Positions 26,140 through 35,290 of a stretch of 64,000 nt of DNA are shown here, in pieces. Origin of the DNA: Hyphomicrobium_A sp964620915 (GTDB taxonomy: Bacteria > Pseudomonadota > Alphaproteobacteria > Rhizobiales > Hyphomicrobiaceae). The stretch covers positions 36,341-100,340 of the forward strand of contig CAZUKP010000003.1 of NCBI GenBank assembly GCA_964620915.1. Reading direction: 5' to 3'. The translations under genes and the position numbers were made by a program. The notes beneath the pieces were generated by a model. That model worked only from the letters and a program-made list of their open reading frames with translations. It did no database searches and was not told where the DNA came from. Every line of letters starts with the position of its first letter. Positions within the stretch are counted from its first letter, which is position 1.

Positions 26140-26559
26140 ATGCTTTGGCTCAAGGCCTTTCACATAATGGCTGTGATCGCCTGGATGGCCGGTCTGTTCT
26201 ATCTGCCTCGACTTTTCGTCTATCACGCAGATGCCAAGCCTGATTCCGAGCTTTCCGAGACCTTCAAGACGATGGAGCGGAGGCTGCTGCGGGCGATCAT
26301 GACCCCGGCCATGGTCGCGGTCTGGATTTCGGGCGCGTGGCTTGCCTGGTGGATGGGCGTGTATACGGAGCTTTGGCTCCAAGCCAAGGTTGTGCTGGTC
26401 GTGCTGCTGACGGGGTACCACCATTTCTTGGCGGGCTGGCGCAAAGCCTTCGCCGAGGATCAAAACCGGCACGCAGCCAAATTCTTCCGGGTGATCAACG
26501 AGGTCCCGACCTTGTTATTGGTGGCCATCGTGCTCTTAGTGGTCCTCAAGCCATTCTGA
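26140..26559 (+). CDS. hemJ: Protoporphyrinogen oxidase HemJ
   Basis: This 139-aa four-helix membrane protein oxidises protoporphyrinogen IX and replaces HemG/HemY in many Alphaproteobacteria. The conserved N-terminus MLWLKAFHIMAVIAWMAGL holds the key histidine (His9). LPRLFVYH, MERRLLRAIMTPAM and KVVLVVLLTGYHHFL follow, and the protein ends VVLKPF. The ATG at 26140 lies 4 nt after the hemE stop, so the two haem genes form a coupled unit. Confidence 0.93.
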   Translation: MLWLKAFHIMAVIAWMAGLFYLPRLFVYHADAKPDSELSETFKTMERRLLRAIMTPAMVAVWISGAWLAWWMGVYTELWLQAKVVLVVLLTGYHHFLAGWRKAFAEDQNRHAAKFFRVINEVPTLLLVAIVLLVVLKPF

Positions 26560-26788
26560 TCCGGATTTTTGTCAGTGTGGCTTTTCCAATGCGCGTTCGT
26601 CTGGTATACAGCGGTTATTCCAAATCGACTCGGAGCCGCTCAGGCCTGAGTGTTGGTCGCTAAGCCCAACTATCCCAGGGTGACGCCGACCGCGCCCCGT
26701 GGCGCTCAGCCGCGACCTAACCCTTCCCACCCTTTGGCCCGGCAAACTGACTTCCCGCCCAATCCGCCGAGGCCTCCCGGAGCGTTCC
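26560..26788 (+). promoter_or_regulatory. Long C-rich leader of rho (possible autoregulatory rut site)
   Basis: The 229-nt gap before rho includes a TATACA (26605-26610) that could be a -10 box, with a poor -35 (TTTTCC) 17 nt before it. From 26713 to 26778 the plus strand has 33 C and 11 G in 66 bases by my count, the C>G bias expected of a Rho-utilisation site. E. coli rho is autoregulated by attenuation in its leader, so the same control is plausible here. This is inference from composition. Confidence 0.45.
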
Positions 26789-28054
26789 ATGAAGGAAATG
26801 AAGCTCGAAGACCTGAAGCTCAAGTCACCGACTGAGCTTTTGAGCTTTGCCGAAGAAAACGGCGTCGAGAATGCAAGCACCATGCGCAAGCAGGAGCTCA
26901 TGTTTGCGACGCTCAAACAGCTTGCGGCAAAAGAAATAGACATTACAGGCACTGGCGTCGTCGAGGTGCTGCAGGACGGCTTCGGCTTTCTGCGCTCACC
27001 CGAAGCCAATTACCTGCCGGGCCCCGACGACATCTACGTTTCACCGTCGCAAATCCGGCGTTTCGCGCTGCGATCAGGTGATACAGTCGAAGGTGAGATT
27101 CGCAGCCCCAAAGACGGCGAGCGTTACTTTGCGCTTCTGAAGGTCAACAAGATCAATTTCGAAGACCCGGAAGCGACGAAGCACAAGATTCACTTCGACA
27201 ACCTCACACCACTCTATCCAACGGAGTGGGTGAAGCTGGAAATCGAAGACCCCACGATCAAGGATTTTTCGGCGCGCGTCATCGACATTGTCGCGCCGAT
27301 GGGCAAAGGGCAGCGCGCGCTGATCGTATCGCCGCCGCGCACTGGTAAGACGGTGCTGCTGCAGAATATCGCGCACTCGATCACCGCCAATCATCCCGAG
27401 TGCTACCTCATCGTGTTGCTGATCGATGAGCGGCCCGAAGAGGTGACAGACATGCAGCGCTCGGTGAAGGGCGAGGTCATATCCTCGACATTCGACGAGC
27501 CGCCTTCCCGGCACGTACAAGTGTCTGAAATGGTTATTGAAAAGGCGAAACGCCTCGTCGAGCACAAGCGCGACGTGGTGATCCTGCTCGACTCGATTAC
27601 GAGACTCGGCCGCGCCTACAACACCGTTGTGCCGTCATCGGGAAAGGTGCTGACGGGTGGTGTCGACTCGAATGCCCTGCAGCGGCCGAAGCGCTTCTTC
27701 GGTGCTGCGCGCAACATCGAGGAGGGCGGTTCGCTGACCATTATCGCGACGGCCCTAATCGATACGGGCAGCCGTATGGACGAGGTGATCTTCGAAGAGT
27801 TCAAGGGCACCGGCAATGCCGAGATCATTCTCGATCGCAAAGTATCGGACAAGCGCGTGTTTCCGGCGATCGACGTTGCCCGCTCCGGAACGCGCAAGGA
27901 AGACCTGCTGGTTCCGAAGGATCAGCTCAAGAAGGTCTATGTCCTACGCCGTATCCTCAACCCGATGGGCACGATGGATGCCATCGAGTTTTTGATCGAC
28001 AAGCTAAAGTCGACCAAGAGCAATGGCGATTTCTTCGAGTCCATGAACAACTAA
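26789..28054 (+). CDS. rho: Transcription termination factor Rho
   Basis: This 421-aa hexameric RNA helicase has an N-terminal Rho-N segment (LKSPTELLSFAEENGVENAS) and the cold-shock-like RNA-binding domain GFGFLRSPEANYLPGPDDIY. Walker A is SPPRTGKTVLLQ near residue 180, Walker B is VVILLDSITRLGRAYN, and the R/Q-loop region is GGVDSNALQRPKRFFGAARN. The length matches E. coli Rho (419). The ATG at 26789 follows CGGAG; a frame extending 30 codons upstream is Arg/Pro-rich and unlikely to be translated. A strong terminator follows the stop. Confidence 0.97.
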   Translation: MKEMKLEDLKLKSPTELLSFAEENGVENASTMRKQELMFATLKQLAAKEIDITGTGVVEVLQDGFGFLRSPEANYLPGPDDIYVSPSQIRRFALRSGDTVEGEIRSPKDGERYFALLKVNKINFEDPEATKHKIHFDNLTPLYPTEWVKLEIEDPTIKDFSARVIDIVAPMGKGQRALIVSPPRTGKTVLLQNIAHSITANHPECYLIVLLIDERPEEVTDMQRSVKGEVISSTFDEPPSRHVQVSEMVIEKAKRLVEHKRDVVILLDSITRLGRAYNTVVPSSGKVLTGGVDSNALQRPKRFFGAARNIEEGGSLTIIATALIDTGSRMDEVIFEEFKGTGNAEIILDRKVSDKRVFPAIDVARSGTRKEDLLVPKDQLKKVYVLRRILNPMGTMDAIEFLIDKLKSTKSNGDFFESMNN

Positions 28055-28058
28055 AACG

Positions 28059-28087
28059 AAAGGGCTGCTCACCGAGCAGCCCTTTTC
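28059..28087 (+). terminator. Intrinsic terminator of rho
   Basis: AAAGGGCTGCTC (28059-28070) pairs with GAGCAGCCCTTT (28074-28085) across a 3-nt loop, ending in TTTT. It lies 5 nt after the rho stop and before the convergent sterol-desaturase-like gene. Confidence 0.88.
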
Positions 28088-28111
28088 GCATATGGCATCC
28101 TTGCCGGAGAT

Positions 28112-29056
28112 TTACTCCGCCGCGTCGACGATGCGGCGTGCTTCCTGTGCTGGCGTCAACGGCTTTTCCTTCCGGGCCTGATAGCGCTCAGGTTCACCCT
28201 CACCCGGCTTGTAGATGAAGGGGAAGAGAAGCTGCTCCAGGTAGGACTTGGGGAAGTGCGGCACCTCGTCGATCCCCATGTCGTGAGCGTGAATTTCGCG
28301 CGATGGCTCGGCTTGGAACGTGCCAAATACGCGGTCCCAGAGCGTAAAAAACAGGCCGAAGTTGCAGTCACCTTCCTTGCCCCAGTTGACGTGGTGCAGG
28401 TGGTGAATGCGGCCGATCGAGAGCTGATTGCGAAACGGGCCGAGCACGTACGCGACGTTCGAGTGCTGCACGATGAGCTGCAGTGAGACGGAGAAGCCGA
28501 GCAAGACAGCAACGTCGACCGGCATACCGAGGATCACGAGCGGGGCCGTGGCAACGAGCATGTCCAAGACTTGATGCAGCGGGTGGCGCACAAGGCCGTT
28601 GAAACCGTAAAGGCGGCCCACGCCGTGATGGACCGCATGAAGCCGCCACAAAAATGCAAAGCGGTGGCTCAACATGTGCACGACCATGAAGGCGAAGTCT
28701 GCGATTACGACTGCCATGATCCACTGCACAACCAGGGGCCATTCGGTCGGCCAGATCCCTTGGAACGGAAAGAGCCAGACGATCAACGGAATGAGAAGCA
28801 CCCCGTTCACGTTTGAAATCTCGTAGGCGACGATGTGGAGGAGGTTTGCGTTGTCGTCTTCGTGCGGGTCGTTCCATTCTTCGTACCAAGGCGCAATGCG
28901 CTCGGCGGCGAATGCGCTCGCGAAGGCAATCACAAGAATAGGAAGGAGCCACGCGTAGCTATAACCTTGAGACACGACCCAAAAGGCGGCGCCGTTCAGC
29001 CCCAACATCATGAAGGGCGCGTAGCCGTAGCGGACGAGCCCATTTAGTGATTGCAT
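28112..29056 (-). CDS. Sterol desaturase / fatty acid hydroxylase superfamily membrane protein
   Basis: This 314-aa integral membrane di-iron enzyme has the three histidine boxes visible: HMLSHR near residue 127, HAVHHG near 142, and HHLHHV near 218. About four to five hydrophobic segments precede and surround them. Family members hydroxylate or desaturate lipids such as sterols, fatty acids, carotenoids or ornithine lipids; the substrate cannot be named here. It lies convergent to rho and is transcribed in the same direction as the YyaL-like gene, with 154 nt between them, probably a separate unit. Confidence 0.88.
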   Translation of the reverse strand: MQSLNGLVRYGYAPFMMLGLNGAAFWVVSQGYSYAWLLPILVIAFASAFAAERIAPWYEEWNDPHEDDNANLLHIVAYEISNVNGVLLIPLIVWLFPFQGIWPTEWPLVVQWIMAVVIADFAFMVVHMLSHRFAFLWRLHAVHHGVGRLYGFNGLVRHPLHQVLDMLVATAPLVILGMPVDVAVLLGFSVSLQLIVQHSNVAYVLGPFRNQLSIGRIHHLHHVNWGKEGDCNFGLFFTLWDRVFGTFQAEPSREIHAHDMGIDEVPHFPKSYLEQLLFPFIYKPGEGEPERYQARKEKPLTPAQEARRIVDAAE

Positions 29057-29210
29057 TGCGGGTCTCCGATGGAGGTGTTGGCTGATCCGAGCATGGGCCC
29101 TTCGCGAGGCTGTCGACGAAGACGTCGATTCTAGCTGCGGTTAGAGGGGCCCCGTGTTGCAAATACGGCAAATAGTGCGCCAAAGCAAAGACTCATGCTG
29201 TTTGCAGTTA

Positions 29211-31235
29211 TCACCGTTTTCTTTGTTGTTTCAAGGTGTTGTGTAATTCTGCTGCCTCCGATTGTGGTGGCGAGCACTGCGGTCCAAGACAAGCATATGT
29301 GACCGAGTGCTGGTTTACTGGAGTCTTGTCGGCAAGAGCTGGAAGTTGCGGTTTGTCTTCAGTATCCAAGCCATAAAGGAGGGCGCCCGGCAAAGAAAGA
29401 GTTCTGATCACTTCTATAAGTTCTTGCCCACCTTGAAGATTTTTTCCTGCGACGATGACCTGTTGTGGCGCGATCATGTCGATTGAAGATGCTAACATGC
29501 CGGTATGAGCGACAATGTTTCTGGTCAAACTGCTGCCAAATGCCGCAAGAATGGCCTGCGCACGCTCCGTGTAGCGACTTTCTCCGGTGAGGCTGCCGAG
29601 CGCGATCAGGTTCGAAATCATGATCGCGTTTGCATTGGGCGTGGCGTCATCCGAGCCGGGACGTAGACGGACAATAACGTCATCGGTGTCTTCGGCGCTC
29701 GTCGCGTAGCCGCCAAGATCGTCCATCCAGTAATGGCGATCGAGAACATCGGTCCATGCGATCGCCTGGTCGATGTGGCGCTGGTCGATCGTTGACTCGT
29801 GAAGTCGGAGCGCCCCCCAAATCATGTTGGCATAATCGCTCGCAGTCGCCGGTGCATGAGCGCGGCCCTGCCGATAGGAATGCAGCAGGCGTCCGTTCTC
29901 AACCATCTGGGTCGCAACGAATTCGAAGGCCCGCTCGGCAAGTTTGAGCCAGCCTGGTTGATCGAAAATGAAACTGGCACGCGCGATCGCCGCGATCATC
30001 AGCCCGTTCCAGTCGGCAAGCACCTTGTCGTCCCAGCCCGGTCGTACGCGTTTGGCGCGCGTCTCAAGAAGCTTGGATCGCAATCCGGCAAGGCGTGCTT
30101 CGTGCTCTTCAGACCCCAACTCAAGCAACGACAAGCGATTGAGAATGTTGTGGGCTTCCCAGTTGCCGCTGACGGTCACATCGTAGGCTTTTGCAAAAAA
30201 CCGGCCGTCTTCCTCGCCCAGAGTTGCGATGATCTCGTCCAAGGTCCAGACGTAAAACTTGCCTTCCACACCCTCGGAATCGGCATCGAGAGAGGCGGCA
30301 AAGCCGCCGCCGTCTGCAATCATCTCGCGCTCGAGCCAGCCGACAGTTTCCGCAACGCGAGCCTTGTAGAGAGGCGAAGCCGTCCCCCGGTGGACCTCGG
30401 TCAGCAGGTCGACGAGGAGCGCATTGTCGTAGAGCATCTTTTCGAAGTGAGGGACGAGCCACACTTCATCGACTGAGTAACGCGCAAAGCCGCCGCCAAG
30501 GTGATCGTAGATCCCGCCTTGGCAGATGTTGTTAAGCGTGGTCACGACGGCGGACTTGGCGGGTTCGACGTCATAGCGGATCGCGCCGCGCCACAACATC
30601 CAGAAGAAGCTCCACTGCGGGAACTTCGGAGCGCCCTTGATACCACCGCTGACGAGATCAACGGCGGCAACCATCTTGCGCGTGAGGTCCTCCAGCAATG
30701 CGTCGTCGATTGCAATGTCAGCAGTCGCCGCTTCCTTCGGCTTCAAAGCTTCCGTCAGAGCGAGCCCGCTGCGCGCAATCTTTTCCGGTTCATCTTGGTA
30801 GACCTGGGCGACCTGGCGCAGAACATCGCGAAAGGCCGGCCGACCGTAGAGTGGATCTTTGGGAAAGTACGTCCCGCCCCAAAACGGACGCGCCTCGCTA
30901 TCGAGGAACATCGTCATCGGCCAGCCGCCCTGTGCGCCGAGGGCATGGAGTGTGCCCATATAGATTGCGTCGATGTCTGGCCGCTCTTCGCGATCGACCT
31001 TGATGTTCACGAAGAGCTCGTTCATCAGAGCGGCGGTGTCTTCGTCCTCGAAGCTTTCGTGCGCCATGACGTGACACCAGTGGCAGGCCGCGTACCCCAC
31101 TGAAAGTAAGATCGGCTTGTTGGCCCGCTTGGCCTTCGCCAGCGCTTCGGGTCCCCACGGCCACCAGTCGACGGGATTGTTCTTGTGCTGCAGCAAATAG
31201 GGGCTCGTCTCGTGCGCGAGGCGATTTTCAGTCAT
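29211..31235 (-). CDS. Thioredoxin-domain protein YyaL/DUF255 (SSP411 family)
   Basis: This 674-aa protein starts MTENRLAHETSPYLLQHKNNP, the conserved N-terminus of the DUF255/SSP411 family. A thioredoxin-like domain carries GYAACHWCHVMAHESFED (CxxC-type centre) and GGWPMTMFLD. It is followed by an alpha/alpha-barrel domain related to N-acylglucosamine epimerases (WNGLMIAAIARAS). The ATG at 31235 has GGAG upstream; a frame running to 31598 overlaps mnmE on the other strand and is a shadow. Function is unknown. It is divergent from mnmE with 62 nt between them. Confidence 0.92.
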   Translation of the reverse strand: MTENRLAHETSPYLLQHKNNPVDWWPWGPEALAKAKRANKPILLSVGYAACHWCHVMAHESFEDEDTAALMNELFVNIKVDREERPDIDAIYMGTLHALGAQGGWPMTMFLDSEARPFWGGTYFPKDPLYGRPAFRDVLRQVAQVYQDEPEKIARSGLALTEALKPKEAATADIAIDDALLEDLTRKMVAAVDLVSGGIKGAPKFPQWSFFWMLWRGAIRYDVEPAKSAVVTTLNNICQGGIYDHLGGGFARYSVDEVWLVPHFEKMLYDNALLVDLLTEVHRGTASPLYKARVAETVGWLEREMIADGGGFAASLDADSEGVEGKFYVWTLDEIIATLGEEDGRFFAKAYDVTVSGNWEAHNILNRLSLLELGSEEHEARLAGLRSKLLETRAKRVRPGWDDKVLADWNGLMIAAIARASFIFDQPGWLKLAERAFEFVATQMVENGRLLHSYRQGRAHAPATASDYANMIWGALRLHESTIDQRHIDQAIAWTDVLDRHYWMDDLGGYATSAEDTDDVIVRLRPGSDDATPNANAIMISNLIALGSLTGESRYTERAQAILAAFGSSLTRNIVAHTGMLASSIDMIAPQQVIVAGKNLQGGQELIEVIRTLSLPGALLYGLDTEDKPQLPALADKTPVNQHSVTYACLGPQCSPPQSEAAELHNTLKQQRKR

Positions 31236-31297
31236 TGAGGGCTCCAAAGCGTCGAGGGCGGCTTGTGCGGCGCTTTCAGCTATGAGTACTGCATTCC

Positions 31298-32632
31298 ATG
31301 CCCCAGAGGTCCACGATCTTTGCACTTTCGAGCGCGCCCGGCCGGGCCGGCGTCGCCGTCGTCCGTGTGTCGGGACCACAAGCCGGCGCGGTGATTGATG
31401 CGCTGGCGCCGCCGCGGCCCCAGGAACGCGTTGCGGCGCTGAAGTGTGTTCGCGCTCCGGAAACGGGAGAACTTCTCGATCAGGCGCTCGTACTTTGGTT
31501 CGCCGGGCCGCGAACGGAAACTGGTGAAGACATCGCGGAATTCCACCTTCATGGCGGGCCGGCGATCGTGCGAGGCCTCCTGGCTGCGATAGAATCAATG
31601 CCGGGATGCCGGCTGGCCGAACCGGGCGAGTTCGCGCGCCGCGCCTTCGAGAACGGCAAGATGGATCTGGCCGAGGTCGAAGGACTGGCCGACCTGATCG
31701 AAGCGGAGACGGAGGCGCAACGTCGCCAGGCCGTTCGGCAGATGGGCGGCGCTCTGTCTGACCTTTATGAAAGTTGGCGAGCTGAGCTCATTGAGGCGTG
31801 CGCCCTTGTCGAGGCCGGGATCGATTTCAGTGATGAAGCCGATGTTGTGCAAGACGTGCTTGATCGGGCGTCCGCGAAAGTCACGCGTTTGCGTGACGCC
31901 ATCGTTGCGCACGCCGACGATGGGCATCGCGGCGAGATCTTACGCGAAGGGTTCCGTGTGGTGCTGGCCGGCGCGCCGAATGTGGGCAAGTCGAGCTTGC
32001 TAAATGCGCTTGCCCGGCGCGAGGCGGCGATCGTCTCCGAGGAGGCTGGAACAACGCGCGACGTAATTGAGGTGCGGCTCGACCTGGAGGGGCTTCCGAT
32101 CATCGTTTCGGATACGGCCGGAATCCGCGAGGCGGAAGGTGCGGTCGAGAGCGAAGGCATCCGGCGGACGTTTGAGCAGGCCCGGGAGGCCGACCTTGTC
32201 ATTTGGCTGACGGATGCAACGGTGCCCGAAACATCGCCGCCGCCAGACCTCGTCGCGCTCGGGGACGGGCTGTTGCGGGTCCAGAACAAGATCGATCTCT
32301 TGCCCGAGAGGGGCGTTCCGTCGGCGGCTGCGATCGCCATTTCAGCCAAGGACGGAACCGGGATCGATGAGCTGACGCGAAATTTAGCCGAGGCGGCAAA
32401 GGCGCGGATCGGCACCTCCGAGATGCCGGCCATCACGCGGGCGCGGTACCGGGCGCACTTGAAGGCTTGCGTTCAGGCCCTGGATGCGTTCTTGGGATTG
32501 CCTTCAGAGCAGGCCGAGCTGCGGGCTGAGGATCTGCGCCAGGCGGCACAGGCGTTGGGGCGGATCACAGGCCGGGTGGACGTGGAGGACGTTTTGGACC
32601 AGATCTTCGGCCGGTTCTGCATCGGGAAATGA
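31298..32632 (+). CDS. mnmE: tRNA modification GTPase MnmE
   Basis: This 444-aa GTPase works with MnmG to make the cmnm5 group on wobble uridine of certain tRNAs. The N-terminal tetrahydrofolate-binding domain includes EFHLHGGPAIV. The G domain has G1 GAPNVGKSSLL near residue 223, G3 DTAGIRE and G4 NKID. The C-terminus ends FCIGK, the catalytic CxGK motif. The length is normal. It is followed by a parS site and mnmG in the same direction, the conserved origin-proximal order. Confidence 0.96.
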   Translation: MPQRSTIFALSSAPGRAGVAVVRVSGPQAGAVIDALAPPRPQERVAALKCVRAPETGELLDQALVLWFAGPRTETGEDIAEFHLHGGPAIVRGLLAAIESMPGCRLAEPGEFARRAFENGKMDLAEVEGLADLIEAETEAQRRQAVRQMGGALSDLYESWRAELIEACALVEAGIDFSDEADVVQDVLDRASAKVTRLRDAIVAHADDGHRGEILREGFRVVLAGAPNVGKSSLLNALARREAAIVSEEAGTTRDVIEVRLDLEGLPIIVSDTAGIREAEGAVESEGIRRTFEQAREADLVIWLTDATVPETSPPPDLVALGDGLLRVQNKIDLLPERGVPSAAAIAISAKDGTGIDELTRNLAEAAKARIGTSEMPAITRARYRAHLKACVQALDAFLGLPSEQAELRAEDLRQAAQALGRITGRVDVEDVLDQIFGRFCIGK

Positions 32633-32641
32633 CCCGGCCGA

Positions 32642-32657
32642 CGTTTCACGTGAAACC
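32642..32657. other. parS: parS centromere site 1
   Basis: CGTTTCACGTGAAACC contains the perfect 14-bp palindrome GTTTCACGTGAAAC (32643-32656) that ParB binds. It lies 10 nt after the mnmE stop and 7.6 kb from the right edge of the candidate oriC. Only the outermost bases differ from the TGTTTCACGTGAAACA consensus. Confidence 0.92.
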
Positions 32658-32750
32658 ATTCGTTAATCCGATTAAGGGGCTTTGACCTCGGGAAGCCATG
32701 CCGAGTAGGTTGGCGCCGCCGCAGGCCGGCGGATTAGAGATTCGAAAAAG

Positions 32751-34622
32751 ATGACCGAGAAGACCTTCGATGTGATCGTTGTGGGCGGTGGCCATGCCGG
32801 GTGCGAAGCCGCGGCGGCTGCCGCACGCATGGGCGCGCGCACCGCGCTGGTGACGCATCGGTTCGATACGATCGGCGAGATGTCCTGCAATCCGGCCATC
32901 GGCGGACTGGGCAAGGGCCATCTCGTGCGGGAGATCGATGCCCTGGACGGCCTCATGGGCCGGGTCGCCGATGCGGCCGGGATCCAGTTCCGGCTGCTCA
33001 ACCGTTCGAAGGGCCCGGCTGTGCAGGGCCCGCGGGCGCAGGCCGATCGGGCGCTCTACAAGGCCGCTATGCAGCGGGCTATAAGTTCGACCGACAACCT
33101 GGAGGTTGTCGAGGGGGGCGTTGAGGACCTGATCGTGGAGGGCGGCAGGGTCGCCGGCGTTGTGACCGGAGATGGGCGCCGCTTCGCTGCGGTTGCCGTC
33201 GTTCTCACGACCGGTACGTTCCTCAACGGGCTGATCCACCTGGGAGGGCAGAAGATCCCAGCGGGCCGGTCGGGCGAGGGCCCAGCTTTGAAGCTCTCCG
33301 AGCGGTTGTATGGGTTAGGGCTACAACTCGGGCGCCTCAAGACCGGCACGCCGCCTCGGTTGCTGGCGTCTTCGATCGATTGGGATTCTCTTGAGATGCA
33401 GCCGGCGGATGACCCGCCTGTGCCGTTCTCGTTTCTGACGGAGAAGATCACCACGCCTCAGATCGCGTGCGGGATCACGCGCACAACGGATGAGACGCAT
33501 ACGATCATTCGCGAGAACCTGCAGCGCTCGGCAATGTATTCTGGTCAGATTGAAAGCACCGGGCCGCGCTACTGTCCCTCGATCGAGGACAAGGTCGTGC
33601 GGTTTGCCGACCGCACCAACCACCAGGTGTTTCTCGAGCCGGAGGGCCTCGACTGCGACACCGTTTATCCGAACGGCGTCTCCACCTCGCTTCCGGCCGA
33701 TGTGCAGCTCGCCTTTATCCAGACCATGCCGGGGCTAGAGAAGGCGGTCATCAAGCGGCCCGGGTATGCGATCGAATATGATTATGTCGATCCGCGCGAG
33801 CTCACCGCCGGCCTGCAAGTGAAGCGGTTGGCCGGCCTCTACCTGGCGGGACAAATTAACGGCACGACAGGCTATGAGGAGGCTGGGGCCCAGGGGCTCG
33901 CAGCCGGGATCAACGCGGCGCTTGATGCCAGCGGGTCCGATGAGGCGTTCGTCGTGTCACGGGCGGATGGCTATCTCGGCGTGATGATCGACGATCTTGT
34001 GAGCCGCGGGGTTTCCGAGCCCTATCGGATGTTTACGTCCCGTGCGGAGTACCGCCTGCGGCTGCGTGCCGATAATGCCGACCAGCGTCTGACGCCGCTG
34101 GGGACCCGTTTGGGTTGTGTCAGCACCGCGCGGCGGCACGCGTATGAAGCCAAGGCGAAGGCACTTAGGGAAGCGACCAGTCTGTTGCGCTCATTGTCGA
34201 TGACGCCAACGGAAGCGGGCCGCCAGGGCATTGAGATCAACAGGGACGGACGCCGGCGGAACGCCTTTGAGCTGCTCGCCCAGCCCAATGTCGATCTTGA
34301 TCGTCTGGCCGAGATTTGGCCGGAGATTGGAAAAATCGAAAGAGCCATTGCAGAGCAGGTGGCGGTCGACGCACGTTATGCCTCCTACATCCGCCGCCAA
34401 GAGTTGGACGTGGAATCGCTGCGGAAAGATGAGGCGTTGCGCATTCCCTTTGAATTCGACTTCGACACGCTGCCAGGGCTATCGACCGAAGTGCGCCAGA
34501 AGCTTGCACGCCATCGTCCCGAAACGCTTGCACAGGCTGGGCGTATCGATGGAATCACGCCGGCGGCGTTGCTTCTCGTTTTGGCGCGATTGAAGTCTAC
34601 GCCCGCCAAAAAGTCGGCGTGA
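32751..34622 (+). CDS. mnmG: tRNA uridine-5-carboxymethylaminomethyl modification protein MnmG
   Basis: This 623-aa FAD protein is the partner of MnmE. The N-terminal dinucleotide fold is VIVVGGGHAGCEAAAAAARMG, and SCNPAIGGLGKGHLVREIDALDG is the diagnostic GidA block. PRYCPSIEDKVVRF and the second family signature GLYLAGQINGTTGYEEAGAQG are also seen, and the C-terminal helical domain binds MnmE. Its stop overlaps the rsmG start by one base (TGATG), so the two are coupled. Confidence 0.97.
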   Translation: MTEKTFDVIVVGGGHAGCEAAAAAARMGARTALVTHRFDTIGEMSCNPAIGGLGKGHLVREIDALDGLMGRVADAAGIQFRLLNRSKGPAVQGPRAQADRALYKAAMQRAISSTDNLEVVEGGVEDLIVEGGRVAGVVTGDGRRFAAVAVVLTTGTFLNGLIHLGGQKIPAGRSGEGPALKLSERLYGLGLQLGRLKTGTPPRLLASSIDWDSLEMQPADDPPVPFSFLTEKITTPQIACGITRTTDETHTIIRENLQRSAMYSGQIESTGPRYCPSIEDKVVRFADRTNHQVFLEPEGLDCDTVYPNGVSTSLPADVQLAFIQTMPGLEKAVIKRPGYAIEYDYVDPRELTAGLQVKRLAGLYLAGQINGTTGYEEAGAQGLAAGINAALDASGSDEAFVVSRADGYLGVMIDDLVSRGVSEPYRMFTSRAEYRLRLRADNADQRLTPLGTRLGCVSTARRHAYEAKAKALREATSLLRSLSMTPTEAGRQGIEINRDGRRRNAFELLAQPNVDLDRLAEIWPEIGKIERAIAEQVAVDARYASYIRRQELDVESLRKDEALRIPFEFDFDTLPGLSTEVRQKLARHRPETLAQAGRIDGITPAALLLVLARLKSTPAKKSA

Positions 34623-35287
34623 TGAAAAAGCCGCGCGCGACGGGGATTGCCGGGCCGAAAGATTTTCAACAGCACTTCGACGTTTCACGTGAAACGCTCG
34701 AGTGCCTTTCGACCTACGAATCTCTGCTCAAGCTTTGGCAGAAAACAATCAATCTCGTTTCGCCGAATACTCTCGACGACATCTGGGGGCGCCATTTTGC
34801 CGACTCTGCGCAGCTTCTGGAGTTGGCGCCAGAAGACGCAAAGCGTTGGCTGGATCTCGGGTCGGGCGCGGGTTTTCCAGGAATGGTTCTAGCGATCCTG
34901 CTCGCCGAACGCGGTGATGCCCGGGTGAGCCTGATCGAAAGCGACACGCGCAAGGCCGCTTTCCTCGCCGAGGTCGCCCGCAAGACCGGCGTGGCTGTGG
35001 ACATCCATGCCGGGCGAATCGAATTGTCAGCGACTCAAGCTAAGGTTGGCGTGATTGACGTCGTGACGGCGCGCGCATTGGCACCCATGCCTCGCCTGCT
35101 TTTGTTGGCGGCCCCTTATTTCTCCGACGATACGGCGGGGCTGTTTCTGAAGGGGCGTGAAGCGATGGCGGAAATCAGGGAAGCGCGCCAAAGTTGGGAC
35201 TTCTCGGCCGAGCAACATCCAAGTTTGACAGACAAGGATGGCCGAATCACCGTAATTCGCGCGTTGAAGGCCAAAACGGAGGGCTGA
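34622..35287 (+). CDS. rsmG: 16S rRNA (guanine527-N7)-methyltransferase RsmG
   Basis: This 221-aa SAM-dependent methyltransferase has the class I motif WLDLGSGAGFPGMVLAILLAE near residue 78, followed by LIESDTRKAAFL and TARALAPMPRLL. The ATG at 34622 overlaps the mnmG stop; a GTG one codon earlier is possible. The VSRET codons near residue 22 also encode a perfect parS core, so this sequence is constrained both as protein and as a centromere. parA follows 3 nt after the stop. Confidence 0.96.
   Translation: MKKPRATGIAGPKDFQQHFDVSRETLECLSTYESLLKLWQKTINLVSPNTLDDIWGRHFADSAQLLELAPEDAKRWLDLGSGAGFPGMVLAILLAERGDARVSLIESDTRKAAFLAEVARKTGVAVDIHAGRIELSATQAKVGVIDVVTARALAPMPRLLLLAAPYFSDDTAGLFLKGREAMAEIREARQSWDFSAEQHPSLTDKDGRITVIRALKAKTEG
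34681..34696. other. parS: parS centromere site 2, inside rsmG
   Basis: CGTTTCACGTGAAACG contains the perfect core GTTTCACGTGAAAC (34682-34695) within the rsmG reading frame, encoding part of DVSRETL. It is about 2.0 kb from site 1. A parS within the start of gidB/rsmG is known in other bacteria, which supports function. Confidence 0.92.
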
Positions 35288-35290
35288 ACC

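Noticed and set aside
32699..32750. Possible tRNA or structured RNA between parS and mnmG
   Set aside because: No cloverleaf pairing was found; the stretch looks like ordinary leader sequence.
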